A stretch of 64,000 nucleotides of DNA from Isoetes taiwanensis (taxonomy: Eukaryota; Streptophyta; Lycopodiopsida; Isoetales; Isoetaceae): the NCBI GenBank assembly GCA_021234155.1, contig JAJEKV010000108.1:3257194-3321193 (forward strand). The letters run 5' to 3'. Each line of letters begins with the position of its first letter. Within the stretch, counting starts at the first letter, position 1. A program made the position numbers and the translations under genes. Below are positions 33,485 through 45,200 of the stretch, in pieces. Below the pieces are notes generated by a model that did no database searches, was not told the DNA's origin, and saw only the letters and a list, made by a program, of their open reading frames with translations.

Positions 33485-34231
33485 GAGAGATTGCATGATC
33501 ACGTTACTAAGAACTGCACAAAGAGGTGCATCAGAGTTAACTGAGACATCATCATCATGATTATCTACAATAAAAAACAAAATTAGCATTTACAATTATG
33601 CTAACAAACAAAGAGATTCCATGCTTACATGTAGGAAGAATTGCACAAAGAGCATCAAAAAGTTAACCGAGGCATCGTCCTTGTGATTATCTGCAGTAAA
33701 AAAATATGAATTAGCATGGAAAAAAAACTTATGCTAACACAAAAAGAAATTGCATGCTTATTTGTCGTATTGCACAAAGGGGTGCATCAGAATTAACCGA
33801 ATCATCATCACTATCCTCTCGATCTTCTTTGCTATCACTAGAAGTTTCATTGCCTGAGAATTCATGGACATCTCTCTTATGCTTCCTAACAATAGAAAGA
33901 GCGATTCCCTTTTCTATCTTTAATTTAATATTGTCTCCTTGCAAAATGTTCTTTTTGGATAAGTCTCGTCTTCTTTCCTCTTCCAATAGAAGAAGCTTTA
34001 CATCATCTCCCTTCTCTATGCCCATTTCACAATAGTTTTAGTTGCATCATAGTAAAAGAATACATAAAAAACCTTCTTTCTAATATCAAAATGTTCCATT
34101 CTGCCAGTAATCTCAGCTTTCTCATGCATATCCATGAATTCTTTTATTGCCCATTCAAGGCCAAATTCTTTGGCTGGAACTAACACAAATCAACCAACAA
34201 GTCTTCGGCGAAATTCATCAAATGGTAGAGG
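33485..34231 (-). pseudogene. Unrecognised gene relic with triplicated acidic exon
   Basis: The minus strand reads EFGLEWAIKEFMDMHEKAEI, then a segment with KKVFYVFFYYDATKTIVKW. After a one-base frameshift at about 34030 it continues EKGDDVKLLLLEEERRRDLS to an acidic end, DREDSDDDSVNSDAPLCA. The last block is repeated twice further 3' (near 33690-33620 and 33565-33490), each time after an acceptor (ttactgcag, ttattgtag) with DN(H)(K/D)DD-(A/V)SVN. I do not recognise the protein. The frameshift could be a relic or a sequence error. Exon 35328-35475 may belong to the same gene. Confidence 0.35.
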
Positions 34232-35327
34232 CTCAAGTAAGGAATCCATTGCAAAAAACCGTATCTCAAATGATGGAGAAATACCTTCAGCAAAATCCGG
34301 GAACAAAAACATACTCCATCATTGCTAAAGAGTTTGCTAATATCCCCATTAGAAATTTTGCCTCCATTCTTGGTAGTAATTTTCGGTCCTCGATGACTTT
34401 CTCCGTAATCCGACGATCCTAAAATATTCCTTGTACGTGCCAAGTACCCTAAACCTATAGTAACATTGCATGTAGAATAAGAATTCTTGTTTGCGCCCTA
34501 GCCAAAATATACGCTCCCCAACTTTTGCAAAAAAATTAGCTAGATAAAAATAGTCATGAAAGTTTCTTAACAAGGAATTCTTAAAAACCCAAAAACTTGA
34601 CTTACTTTGCACTCCAATTGTGATGTCCACGTACCAAATCTCAAAATGGCCTTCAATATGGTGGCACAACTTCGAGTCTACTTTAAGATTCAATTGCCAT
34701 AATTATGAAATTTTAAAATGGCGCAAAAATATAGAAGTTCAATTATGATGATACTTAATGAACACAAAAATGTTCATGAACCCGAAAGTGTTCGAGAGAC
34801 AACTCTAATGTAAGGAGATATACCGTCATAATCACTTAAGAGATTGATTCGCTTACAAAAACTAATTTACTGGCAAATTTGTGTATTAAGAACTTGAAGA
34901 AAGAAATCTCTTAAGAAGGAGTTTGCCTCTAAACAAAAAGATATCATGAAATTGCCAAACAGAAGATATAAAGAAGTAAAATGTTATTCTGTATAGCTGC
35001 ACATCAGAGACATATCTATTATGCTACAGACCAACTCCTGCAAACAAAAAACTATAAATTGCGATATATTCAACTCCGAAACTGCGAGCACTTTAGAAAC
35101 AATTTTGCAGTGATCATCAATGAATAGCTTCAAGACACCTCCAACATGCTTCAAAAAATACAGAATCGACTAGGCTTCTTCAATACGCAAATTTTAGATT
35201 TTATTCTATTAAGTTATAAGCTGCATGCCTTGTTTGCAGGTATTCCAAAATTCTGAAATTCCTTAAGGCAATTTTTGAAGGCCAAACCTTAGATTTTGAT
35301 TGTTGCTAGATCTGGAGTTAGTCATAC
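34232..35327. other. Stretch between candidate exons
   Basis: Minus-strand frames at 34180-34443 and 34349-34693 are open but have no splice support that I can judge. No repeat was recognised. Confidence 0.3.
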
Positions 35328-35475
35328 CTTCATCAAGTTCGAAGTAGTAAAATCCATCTTGTTTAAAATGATCAGATGTACTTTTTGGCTTACTGGCCTG
35401 AACAATTCTTATATCCATGGACTCTTTTGCCTTTCCCCATGCTAAGTTCAAACTCAAGCATGGGCTATCAGGCTC
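35328..35475 (-). other. Candidate exon, unrecognised
   Basis: The minus strand is open through LNLAWGKAKESMDIRIVQAS and HFKQDGFYYFELDEG and ends at GAAG|GTATGA, a good donor. The orientation fits the relic at 33485-34231. No family was recognised. Confidence 0.3.
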
Positions 35476-35749
35476 ATCCTAGAGATTATCCTTTACATTT
35501 CCATACTTAGCAAAACTGCAAAACTTCAAAAAATACTCAGCGTTATAGCCGACCACATATCTTCCTCAATGAAAGAAAGGAACTCCGATCTCTTTTCTTG
35601 TAAAATTGCCCATGCATATATTGACACAACAATGCTTAGAAAACTTACTTTCGATCAGATCCCTGCCCGATCAAATTGAAGCGCCGATCCCTGCCTTGCC
35701 AGTTACCCGGTTGGCTTCAAGAAATGAGACCTCGATTTCTTTACCAGCT

Positions 35750-35885
35750 GACCGTCAGTTTACAGGAAATAGGAGGTTTTGAGCAGTCACCAGCATATCC
35801 TAGGGATATTCAAGAATATACCTAAGATATGCCAAAAGCCCACATAAACAAGGGTTTGCCCCCCTAGGGGCAACCCAAAAAAAAG
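35750..35885 (+). repeat. Interspersed repeat R1, copy 3 (3' part)
   Basis: It contains the facing gatatt/gatatgcc arms and ends in tttgcccccctaggggcaac plus an A-run. The 3' hairpin is clearest in this copy (ttgcccc / ggggcaa). As with copy 2, it lies just upstream of a copy of the duplicated gene block. Confidence 0.55.
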
Positions 35886-36175
35886 AGCTCGCACAATAGT
35901 GATGAGCATCATCATTCCTTCTTGGCGCCCATTTTATTATCAAATAAAACTGCGGCATTGCACCTGCGGCAGCTCTGGCATCGTGCAGCTATAGTGTCTC
36001 AAGATCTCGAAATGAAGGATGATACGGCAGTGAGATAAATCTCCTGGCAGGTTCTGTTTCATATCTAGATTTTGTTATGTTGACTCATTTGGATTAGGTT
36101 TGATATTTCTACATAGCTTTGTATCAATGTTTTATGTTCAGACTCTTGTTATGAACGTTCTTGCCCTGGAGGCAG

Positions 36176-36468
36176 AGTCAAGAAAAATATTTGATGGAAA
36201 AGGAAGGAGATCAGGTTGTGCGAGTTCAAGCAAGTGCTTTGGCTTCATTTTTGAAGAAAGCTTTGCTTCCTTCAGCGGAGATACTTTCTTATCTGCTACC
36301 TTATGTATATCGGGTACCTGAGAGATTTAAGTATTTGAAGCGTTTTGATTTTTTAGTTCTCTGTGTCCTTTGTTGTCAAACATGCAATTATTGTTTCTCC
36401 AGGATCTCTTATTTACATCATCTAAAAGACGGATGTGGATGTGCTTTAAGTCCCTAATACCTAGATAA
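36176..36468 (+). CDS. Unrecognised C-terminal exon pair, second copy
   Basis: Exons 36176-36313 and 36403-36468 correspond one to one with 5373-5510 and 5615-5680. The lengths (138 and 66 nt) and phases are identical, with donor CGG|GTACCT, acceptor tttctccag and stop TAA. The changes are substitutions only (EKEGDQVVRVQASALASFLK, LSYLLPYV). Keeping an intact frame and splice sites in both copies suggests constraint, or a recent duplication. No function is assigned. Confidence 0.35.
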
Positions 36469-36570
36469 GCATAGTTTATTTTCGTTTCAAGTCAGTTTCC
36501 AAATAAATCAATTGAGTATTCATCTCCTACTCTATTTTATTAAATCGCAGGTAAAAGAATGCTCATCTGC

Positions 36571-36960
36571 GGAGCGCCGTATTCCTACTCCGGGAAGTGG
36601 TAAACCCGGACACATGTCCGGGATTACCACTGCTGCTCAGTTTCAAGCTCAAAAGACAACGGTTTCTGCATGTTTTTTCACTGATCTTGCTTGATTCATG
36701 CTCAAATCTCTTGCTCCTTTGATAGAATGAGGTTTTTAGGGGCTGCCAAGGTGATTCCAATGGTGTTTCAACCGGATTGAACCGTTCAGTAAGTTGATTG
36801 CAAGCTCTATTCAAAGATTAGCATGCCAAAACACAGTCCCACGCTCAGTTCACCGCGTGGTTATCCCGGCCAAAAAAAAGTGGTTAACCCGGACAAAAGT
36901 GTGGTTAACCCGGACATGTGTCCGGGTTTACCACTTCCCGGAGTAGGAATACGGCGCTCC
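36571..36960. mobile_element. 390-bp Mutator-type MITE (MULE-like)
   Basis: The terminal inverted repeats at 36571-36630 and 36901-36960 are 60 bp each and match at 58 of 60 positions; the outer end reads GGAGCGCCGTATTCC. Both sides carry the 9-bp target duplication CTCATCTGC (36562-36570 and 36961-36969). The paralogous block keeps the empty site at 5796-5804. Long TIRs plus a 9-bp duplication are the signature of Mutator-like elements. There is no transposase, so it is non-autonomous. The left of the right TIR carries extra gtggttaacccggac copies. Confidence 0.92.
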
Positions 36961-37569
36961 CTCATCTGCAGCTATAAAGAGGCATCAATAATCAATAGAA
37001 AAATCTTGGATGCTCTTGTGATAAGACACTACTTATTTCTATGAGCTTACTATATGAGCTTAGTTAGTGTATGGACTACCAAAATTCTATGCATTTTTTT
37101 TAGGACAAAAGAAAGTAAAAACTGTTTGTCCGTGTCCATAACTTTGCTACCTTTGCATCAAATGTCAGCACTTCAGCGTGGCAAACCAGGGCAGGTTAGT
37201 GATTTCTAGCTCATCCTACTCTAAATTGAACAGCCTATATATATGTGGTCAAATCGTATCTTCATTATCTCTCTTTAACCTGTTACTAATGCACATAATG
37301 TTCAAATATATTTGATAGTGGAATACGCCTGATTTTTGTTGTAGGTAATATGCATTCTTATTTGAGCTCACAAGTGTAAGTTAAATGTTATGTATTGCTT
37401 TTTAAGAATGAACAGAATACACGGTTATGTCCATCATGACCAGTTTGGTTTGCTAAGTTGTGAGCCAAGAAAAGGCTACTAGCAACTAGCTTATGATGAT
37501 TATTTGAATAACGATTAGAATCAAACATAATTTACCAACGGGGCTCTAAACACTACACTTGCTACTTAT

Positions 37570-38057
37570 TTAACACTTAGGGGCAAATGCAAAGGGTCCA
37601 GTAGTGTAGAACTTGATATGGCGATAGGTGTTGGCATACTCAACCTTGGAATTAATGCCATGTCGGACGGGGACCTTATAAGTGGCATCATCAGAAGAAA
37701 TGGCATAACCCCAGCAATGTTCAGGCTCAAGAGCGCCAGTTGGGATTTGAAAGTAGCCATTGGAGTCAATGTAAGCCTGTTTGTAAACCTTCCCACAAGT
37801 GATTCCAACAAATGCATCTATAGAAAAGACCATTCCCAGTGAGTATACCACATTCATGGAAAAGATTTAAGGAAGCTACAAGAGCAATAAACGAGTTAAA
37901 GGTTCAAAAGGAGCTTACGTTCTAGGTGCTTAACCCATTTGCCATGGCAGTCTTGGGCATAGACATAACCATGGACATAGTTGTAATGGTCGTGGGCTTG
38001 GACCACCATTGCTGTGCAAGGAATAGAAAAAGTGCGTAAGTTTTGAGCCGCCATTTT
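37570..38057 (-). CDS. Ole e 1-domain protein, 128 aa (gene A'), signal peptide altered
   Basis: The gene is complement(join(37570..37817,37919..38057)), collinear with gene A, with a 101-bp phase-1 intron. The Ole e 1 core is intact (VHGYVYAQDC, FVGITCGKVYKQAY, PEHCWGYAISSDD). In the first 20 codons three single-base losses relative to gene A cancel out in frame but turn the hydrophobic signal peptide into MAAQNLRTFSIPCTAMVVQA, with a much weaker core. The TATA box is also changed. In exon 2 amino-acid changes outnumber silent ones (by eye about 7 to 4), and the last residue is Cys instead of Ser. It is probably a pseudogene in decay, or a cytosolic variant. Sequence errors could mimic the frame changes. 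Confidence 0.65.
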
Positions 38058-38408
38058 CTGGACCGCTTTTGGTTCAATGCTTTTGTTCGATGCTACCGTA
38101 AAATCCCGCTTTGGATGGTTGGGAAGGCTTCCAAGGCATGTGATTATAAATCTGGTACCCCAGGTAACGTGATCTCCATCGTGGGACATCATCCGGCACA
38201 TCCGATCGCGGTACGGTCTAGAATCGGGTAATCGAAAACAAAACAGAAATTATATATTATTGAACCACTAATTAAACACGATTAGCCGAATATCTAGTCC
38301 TCGACATGGGCACGTTGTGTGCTGAAAACATAAGGATGCATCGGCCCTGCCAAATTTAGAATTTGTAGTTTGTTGCATGCAGTGAAGAGAAATTGTTGCG
38401 CGGAAAAA

Positions 38409-38625
38409 ATGTCGGGTTTCAAGACCATGGTGTTGCTGCTTTTGTTGGGCCTCGTTATGGTGGTTAATGCCACTGGCCATTATAATGATAGCCACCATGG
38501 TGAAGATCATGGCCCTCGCCGCGACGACAAGCCCCCTTCCCACTCCCCTCCTCCTCCACTGATCTATGTTCAAGGCTATGTCTACTGCCAAGACTGCAAT
38601 GGCAAATGGATGAAGCATCTAAAAC
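38409..38625 (+). pseudogene. Gene B' exon 1 only; interrupted by CACTA end
   Basis: Exon 1 has the same length (217 nt) and phase as in gene B and differs by three residues (Val16, Arg37, Pro43). The donor is GTAAAT. Seventeen bases into the intron the sequence switches to CACTACAAGGGATAG and never returns to the gene B intron or exon 2 within this window. Unless exon 2 lies beyond 64 kb across a very large insertion, the gene cannot make an Ole e 1 domain. Confidence 0.75.
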
Positions 38626-38642
38626 GTAAATACCACTCTCTC

Positions 38643-39235
38643 CACTACAAGGGATAGTCGACATCCAACGACGTCGCGACGTCGAAGAACGACAGGTCGC
38701 CGTCAACATCGACGCATATCGCTGCTCAACGACGCATTTCGCGTCGCTTCGGCCGTCGCTCAACGACGCTTCTCCGGCCGACGGTTGTGGATTGGCTGCG
38801 TGGTATGGTAACACGCCAAGCCGGTAGCGGCGCGTCGTGCCCACGCACACAAACGCCGCTTAACGCCGCCCTCGGATCCGACGTGGCACATCCGGGTCGT
38901 GCGGGCTTGGCGACATGCGGGGTCGGGCACGCCACCGTGGTTCCGCCATCGCCGGCTATGACGCCGCTGAACTATTTTACTAAAAATCCGGACGCGACCC
39001 GGTCACGCGGGTTTGCTAACATGCCAGTCGGCACGCCAAAGTGTTGCGCCACGTCGACATGACGCCGTTAAACGATGCATAGAATATCCGACGTGGCGTG
39101 AGTTTTGCCAGGTAATGGCGGCGTCCGCGTACGCCCGCCATTGTCGTTGAGAGCCCCGCGTAAAGCAACGTCGTTTAACGACGCGATTATTTTTGAAAAA
39201 AAGCGTGTGAAAAAAAATTTAATAATGACGTCACT
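38643..39235 (+). mobile_element. CACTA (En/Spm) transposon terminus
   Basis: The sequence starts CACTACAAGGGATAG, the canonical CACTA end, preceded by ctc (possible 3-bp target duplication). About 600 bp of C/G-rich subterminal sequence follow with many copies of aacgacg/gacgtcg words in both orientations, for example near 38665, 38730, 38762 and 39172, as expected of transposase-binding subterminal repeats. The opposite end (...TAGTG) was not found. The 1.1-kb array begins directly afterwards, so the array may lie inside a very large CACTA element. Confidence 0.75.
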
Positions 39236-42200
39236 TATCGTTTGAATACCAAAATTACCCTATGGACTAAGTTACACGGTCGGTTTTGCAAAAACACACT
39301 TACGCCCCTACATTGCGGTATTCAAATGACCACCTCCTAGGCCAATTGACTACGAAGCAGTGTTGGACATAAGATAGTTTGGCCTTGAGAAGGGATGGCC
39401 GCCACGGCCACAAAACTTGGTCCCTAGGGCAATATGCGACATTCCGAGTCCATTGGCAGAGCGAATCACGGTTCGGAGGGAAAGTTGCCCGTCCCGTCGC
39501 CGGGCCTTCTGGAGAGGACTTTGGGGCAAGCCGCCTCCTGTGGTTTTTAGGGTCCGCTCTCGCCAACACCCCCCTACATCAAGACACGCCAAAGGTCCTA
39601 GTCAAATCGACAAGGATAGAGCCTCCAAAAACGTAAACCCTATGAGTTGCCAAGTTCTAGCAGGGTTTGGCGCTTTGGGTGCCGCTGTTTTGGTCTTTTG
39701 CACTTGGGACATGGCCGATCACATGCAATTGAGAACGCGGGCAAGGGGAACCGACGGAATGGAGTTTGGACTGTAGATCTCCCGCTGTGGCGCTTAGAAG
39801 TCAAGGCCCGCTTTTGCAAGAGCAAGACATTCAGAATTCGTAATTAATGCATAGTACGGACTTAAATTCTGATTTTTGTCACCAGTTTCCTAAGTCATCG
39901 CCAACATACATGCCAACTTTCAAAAATTTTGGATAAGGTTTAGATCAAATAGTTTGCATTAGAACGGTCCGCAGCCTTTGTTGTTGTTAAATGCACACAC
40001 TTGCCCAAGTCAAACAAAGCCAGGACCTTGCAAGGCCTCCCTCATTAGAGGGGAGAGTCCGAACCCCGTGAGGCGAGCCCCAAAGCTTCCCCGAGGCAGC
40101 CTTTCTCGGCAATAGCCCACGGGGCGACGCTAAAGACCACACTCCCCGATCTCTGGTTCCTCGTGATCCCACCGCTGAATCCTTTGTTCAAGGAACCTGG
40201 TCCGAGAAGGTCCAAAAATCCAACATCCGTCCGAGAACATATCAAACCGCTGCCGCCCCGCTGGGCGACAAAAAGAAACCAAAGTGTTTTGTCGTCTGGA
40301 CATTAAGCGAGGGTTCAAATGGCGATCCGACATCGCCACATCGTCCGTCCGAATGCCAAAATTACCCTAGGGACCAAGTTACACGGCCGGGCTTTGCAAA
40401 GGAAAGAAACACTTACGCCTCTACATTGCAAAGATTCAAGCAGCCCACCTCCTAGGCCAATTGACTACGAAAAGTGCGTTGCACATGAGATAGTTTGGCG
40501 CTTCTTCGAGAAGGGGTGGGCTTCGCCACAAAACTTGGTCCCTAGGGCAATGTCGACGCTTTGATTCCATTGGCGAGACGATCACGGCCCGGAGAGGGAA
40601 GTTGCCCGTCCGTCGCCAGGCCTTCTGGAGAGGACTTTTGGGGCAAGCCGCCTCGCTGGTTTTAGGGTCCGTGTTCGGGCCAACACCCCCTCTACGCCAA
40701 GACACGCAAGGTCCTAGTCAACCGACAAGGATAGAGCCTCAAACGTAAACCCTATGAGTTGCCGTGTTCTAGCAGTGGTTTGGCGCTTTGGGTGCCGAAG
40801 TTTTGGTCTTTGCACTTGGGACGTGGGTCCGATCACATGCAATTGAGAACGCCAAGCAAGGGGAACCGACGGAATGGAGTTTGGACCTCAGATTCTCCCG
40901 CTGTGGCGCTTACAAATCAAGGCCCGCTTTTGCAAAGTAGCAAGACATTCATAATTCGTAATTAATGCATAGTAAGGACTTAAATTTGATTTTTGTCACC
41001 TAGTTTCCTAAGTCATCGCCAACATACATGCCAACTTTCAAAAATTTTGGATAAGGTTTAGATCAAATAGTTTGCATTAGAACGGTCCGGGTAGCCGTTG
41101 TTGGGCAGCCGAGCCGCACACTTGCCCAAGTCAAACAAGGCCAGACCTTGCAAGGCCTCCCTCATTAGAGGGGAGAGTCCGAACCCCGTGAGGCGAGCCC
41201 CAAAAGCTTCCCGAGGCAGCCTTTTCCTCGGCAGCCAAGCCCACCGGGGCGACGCTAAAGACCACACTCCCCGATCTTGGTTCCCCGTGATCCGACCGCT
41301 GAATCCTTTGTTCAAGGAACCTGGTCCGAGAAGGTCCAAAAAATCCAACATCCGTCCGAGAACATATCAAACCGCTAAGCGCCCCCCAAGGGCGACAAAG
41401 GAAAACCAAAGTGTTTTGTCGCTCGGACATTGCGAGGTTCAAATGGCGATCCGACATCGCCACATCGTCCGAATGCCAAAATTACCCTAGGGACCAAGTT
41501 ACACGGCCATTTTTGCAAAAGAAAGAAACACTTACGCCCCTACATTGCAAAGATTCGCCAGCCCACCTCCTAGGCCAATTGATCACGAAAGTGTGGCACA
41601 TGAGATAGTTTGGCGCTTCTTCGAGAAGGGTGGGCTTCTCGCCACAAAACTTGGTCCCTAGGGCAATGTCGACGCTTTGATTCCATTGGCGAGATGATCA
41701 CTGCCCGAGAGGGGAAGTTGCCCGTCCGTCGCCGTGGCCTTCGAGAGAGGACTTTTGGGGCAAGCCGCCTCGGGTGGTTTTAGGGTCCGGGTGGCTCGCC
41801 AACACCCTCTACGCCAAGACACGGGTCCTAGTCAACTGACAAGGATAGAGCCTCAAACGTAAAACCCTATGAGCTGCCGTGTTCTAGCGTGGTTTGCGCT
41901 TTGGGTGCCGAAGTTTTGGTCTTTTGCACTTGGGACGGGCCGATCACATGCGCTTGAGAACGCTGGCAAGGGGAACTGACGGAATGGAGTTTGACCTGTA
42001 TCTCCCCCTGTGGCGCTAGAAGTCAAGGCCCGCTTTGCAAGAGCAAGACATTCAGAAATTGTAATTAATGCATAGTACGGACTTAAATTCTGATTTTTGT
42101 CACCTAGCTTCCTAAGTCATCGCCAACATACATGCCAACTTTCAAAAATTTTGATAAGGTTTAGATCAAATAGTTTGCATTAGAACGGTCCGGCAGCCTG

Positions 42201-45200
42201 TTGTTGGGCAGCCGAAATGGCACACTTGCCCAAGTCAAACAAGGCCAGACCTTGCAAGGCCTCCTCATTAGAGGGGAGAGTCCGAACCCCAGAGGCGAGC
42301 CCCAAAAGCTTCCCCGAGGCAGCCTTTTCCGGGCAAATAAGCCCACGGGGCGACGCTAAAGACCACACTCCCGATCTCGGCCCCGTGATCCGACCGCTGA
42401 ATCCTTTGTTCAAGGAACCTGGTCCGAAAGGTCCAAAAATCCAACATCCGGCCCGAGAACATATCAAACCGCTGCGCCCCGGGCGACAGCCAGTAGAAAA
42501 CCAAAGTGTTTTGTCGCTCGGACATTGCGAGGTTCAAATGGCGATCCGACTTCGCCACATCGTCCGGAATGCCAAAATTACCCTAGGGACCAAGTTACAC
42601 GGTCAGGCTTTGCAAAGGAAAGAAACACTTACGCCTCTACATTGCAAAGATTCAAAGCAGCCCACCTCCTAGGCCAATTGACTACGAAAGTGTTGCACAT
42701 GAGATAGTTTGGCGCTTCTTCGAGAAGGGGTGGGCTTCGCCACAAAACTTGGTCCCTAGGGCAATGTCGACGCTTTGATTCCATTGGCGAGACAGATCAC
42801 TTGCCCGAGAGGGAAGTTGCCCGTCCGCCGCCAGGCCTTCGAGAGGACTTTTGGGGCAAGCCGCCCGCTGGTTTTAGGGTCCGTGTTCGCGCCAACACCC
42901 CCTCTACGCCAAGACACGGGCAAGGTCCTAGTCAAATCGACAAGGATAGAGCCCAAACGTAAAACCCTATGAGCTGCCGTGTTCTAGCGGTGGTTTGCGC
43001 TTTGGGTGCCGAAGTTTTGGTCTTTTGCACTTGGGACGGGGCCGAATCACATGCGCTTGAGAACGCTGCAAGGGGAACCGACGAATGGAGTTTGACCTCG
43101 CATTCTCCCGCTGTGGCGCTTAGAAGTCAAGGCCCGCTTTTGCAAAGAGGCAAGACATTCGTAAATTCGTAATTAATGCATAGTACGGACTTAAATTCTG
43201 ATTTTTGTCACTAGTTTCCTAAGTCATCGCCAACATACAGCCAACTTTCAAAAATTTTGATAAGGTTTAGATCAAATAGTTTGCATTAGAACGGTCCGGG
43301 CAGCCTGTTGTTGGGCAGCCGAAGCCGGCACACTTGCCCAAGTCAAACAAGGCCAGACCTTGCAAGGCCTCCTCATTAGAGGGGAGAGTCCAACCCCCGT
43401 GAGGCGAGCCCCAAAAAGCTTCCCCGAGGCAGCCTTTTCCTCGGCAAATACCACGGGGTGACGCTAAAGACCACACTCCCGATCTCGGTTCCTCGTGATC
43501 CGACCGCTGAATCCTTTGTTCAAGGAACCTGGTCCGAGAAGGTCCAAAAATCCAACATCCGGCCCGTGAGAACATATCAAACCGCTGGCCCCCCGCGGGC
43601 GACAAGCCAGTAGAAACCAAAGTGTTTTGTCGTTTCGACATTGCGAGGGTTCAAATGGCGATCCGACATCGCCACATCGTCCTAAATGCCAAAATTACCC
43701 TAGGGACCAAGTTACACCTGGCCAGTTTTGCAAAAGAAAGAAACACTTACGCCTACATTGCAAAGATTCAGCCAGCCCACCTCCTAGGCCAATTGACTAC
43801 GAAAGTGTGTTGCACATGAGATAGTTTGGCGCTTCTTCGAGAAGGGGTGGGCTTCGCCACAAAACTTGGTCCCTAGGGCAATGTCGACGCTCGATTCCAT
43901 TGGCGAGACAGATCACGGCCCGAGAGGGAAGGCCCGTCCGTCGCCAGGCCTTCTGAGAGGACTTTTGGGGCAAGCCGCCCGGTGGTTTTAGGGTCCGTGC
44001 TCGCTTCAACACCCCCTCTACGCCAAGACATCGGCGCAGGGTCCTAGTCAACCGACAAGGATAGAGCCTCCAAACGTAAAACCCTATGAGCTGCCGTGTT
44101 CTAGCAGTGGGTTTGGCGCTTTGGGTGCCGAAGTTTTGGTCTTTTGCACTTGGGACGGGGTCGATCACATGCAGCTTGAGAACGCCAAGCAAGGGAACCG
44201 ACGGAATGGAGTTTGACCTGTATCTCCCGCTGTGGCGCTTAGAAGTCAAGGCCCGCTTTTGCAAAAGCAAGACATTCGTGAATTCAAATTAATGCATAGT
44301 ACCTGACTTAAATTCTGATTTTTTGTCACTAGCTTCCTAAGTCATCGCCAACATACATGCCAACTTTCAAAAATTTTGGATAAGGTTTAGATCAAATAGT
44401 TTGCATTAGAACGGTCCGGCAGCCCGTTGTTGGGCAGCCGAAATTGGCACACTTGCCTCAAGTCAAACAAGGCCGACCCTTGCAAGGCCTCCTCATTAGA
44501 GGGGAGAGTCCAACCCCGTGAGGCGAGCCCCAAAAGCTTCCCCGAGGCAGCCTTTTCCGCAAATAAGCCGCACGGGGCGGCGACGCTAAAGACCACACTC
44601 CCGATCTCTGCCTCGTGATCCGACCGCTGAATCCTTTGTTCAAGGAACCTGGTCCGAGAAGGTCCAAAAAATCCAACATCCGTCCCCGAGAACATATCAA
44701 ACCGCTGCCGCCCCCCGGGCGACGACAAGTAGAAACCAAAGTGTTTTGTCGCTCGGACATTGCGAGGTTCAAATGGCGATCCGACTTCGCCACATCGTCC
44801 GGAATGCCAAAATTACCCTAGGGACCAAGTTACACCTGGGCGGGCTTTGCAAAAGAAAGAAACACTTACGCCTCTACATTGCAAGATTCGCCAGCCCACC
44901 TCCCAGGCCAATTGACTACGAAAAGTGTTGCATGAGATAGTTTTACGCTTCTTCGAGAAGGGGTGGGCTTCGCCACAAAACTTGGTCCCTAGGGCAATGT
45001 CGACGCTTTGATTCCATTGGCGAGACAGATCACGGCCCGAGAGGGAAGTTGCCCGTCCGCCGCCGTGGCCTTCGAGAGGACTTTTGGGGCAAGCCGCCTC
45101 CTGGTTTTTAGGGTCCGCGGCTCGCCAACACCCCCTACGCCAAGACACGGCCGCGCAGGTCCTAGTCAAATCGACAAGGATAGAGCCCAAACGTAAACCC

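Larger units (their letters stand above)
35917..38642. repeat. Segmental duplication, copy 2 (decaying)
   Basis: Collinear with 5148-7465. It differs by a 390-bp MITE insertion (36571-36960), scattered small indels, and an end inside intron 1 of the plus-strand Ole e 1 gene, where CACTA sequence takes over. Subtracting the MITE and its 9-bp target duplication leaves about 2.33 kb, the same length as copy 1. Confidence 0.85.

Noticed and set aside
38787-39062. 91-codon frame in C/G-rich sequence after the CACTA end
   Set aside because: It lies within subterminal transposon repeats (aacgacg/gacgtcg words), and the composition explains the open frame.
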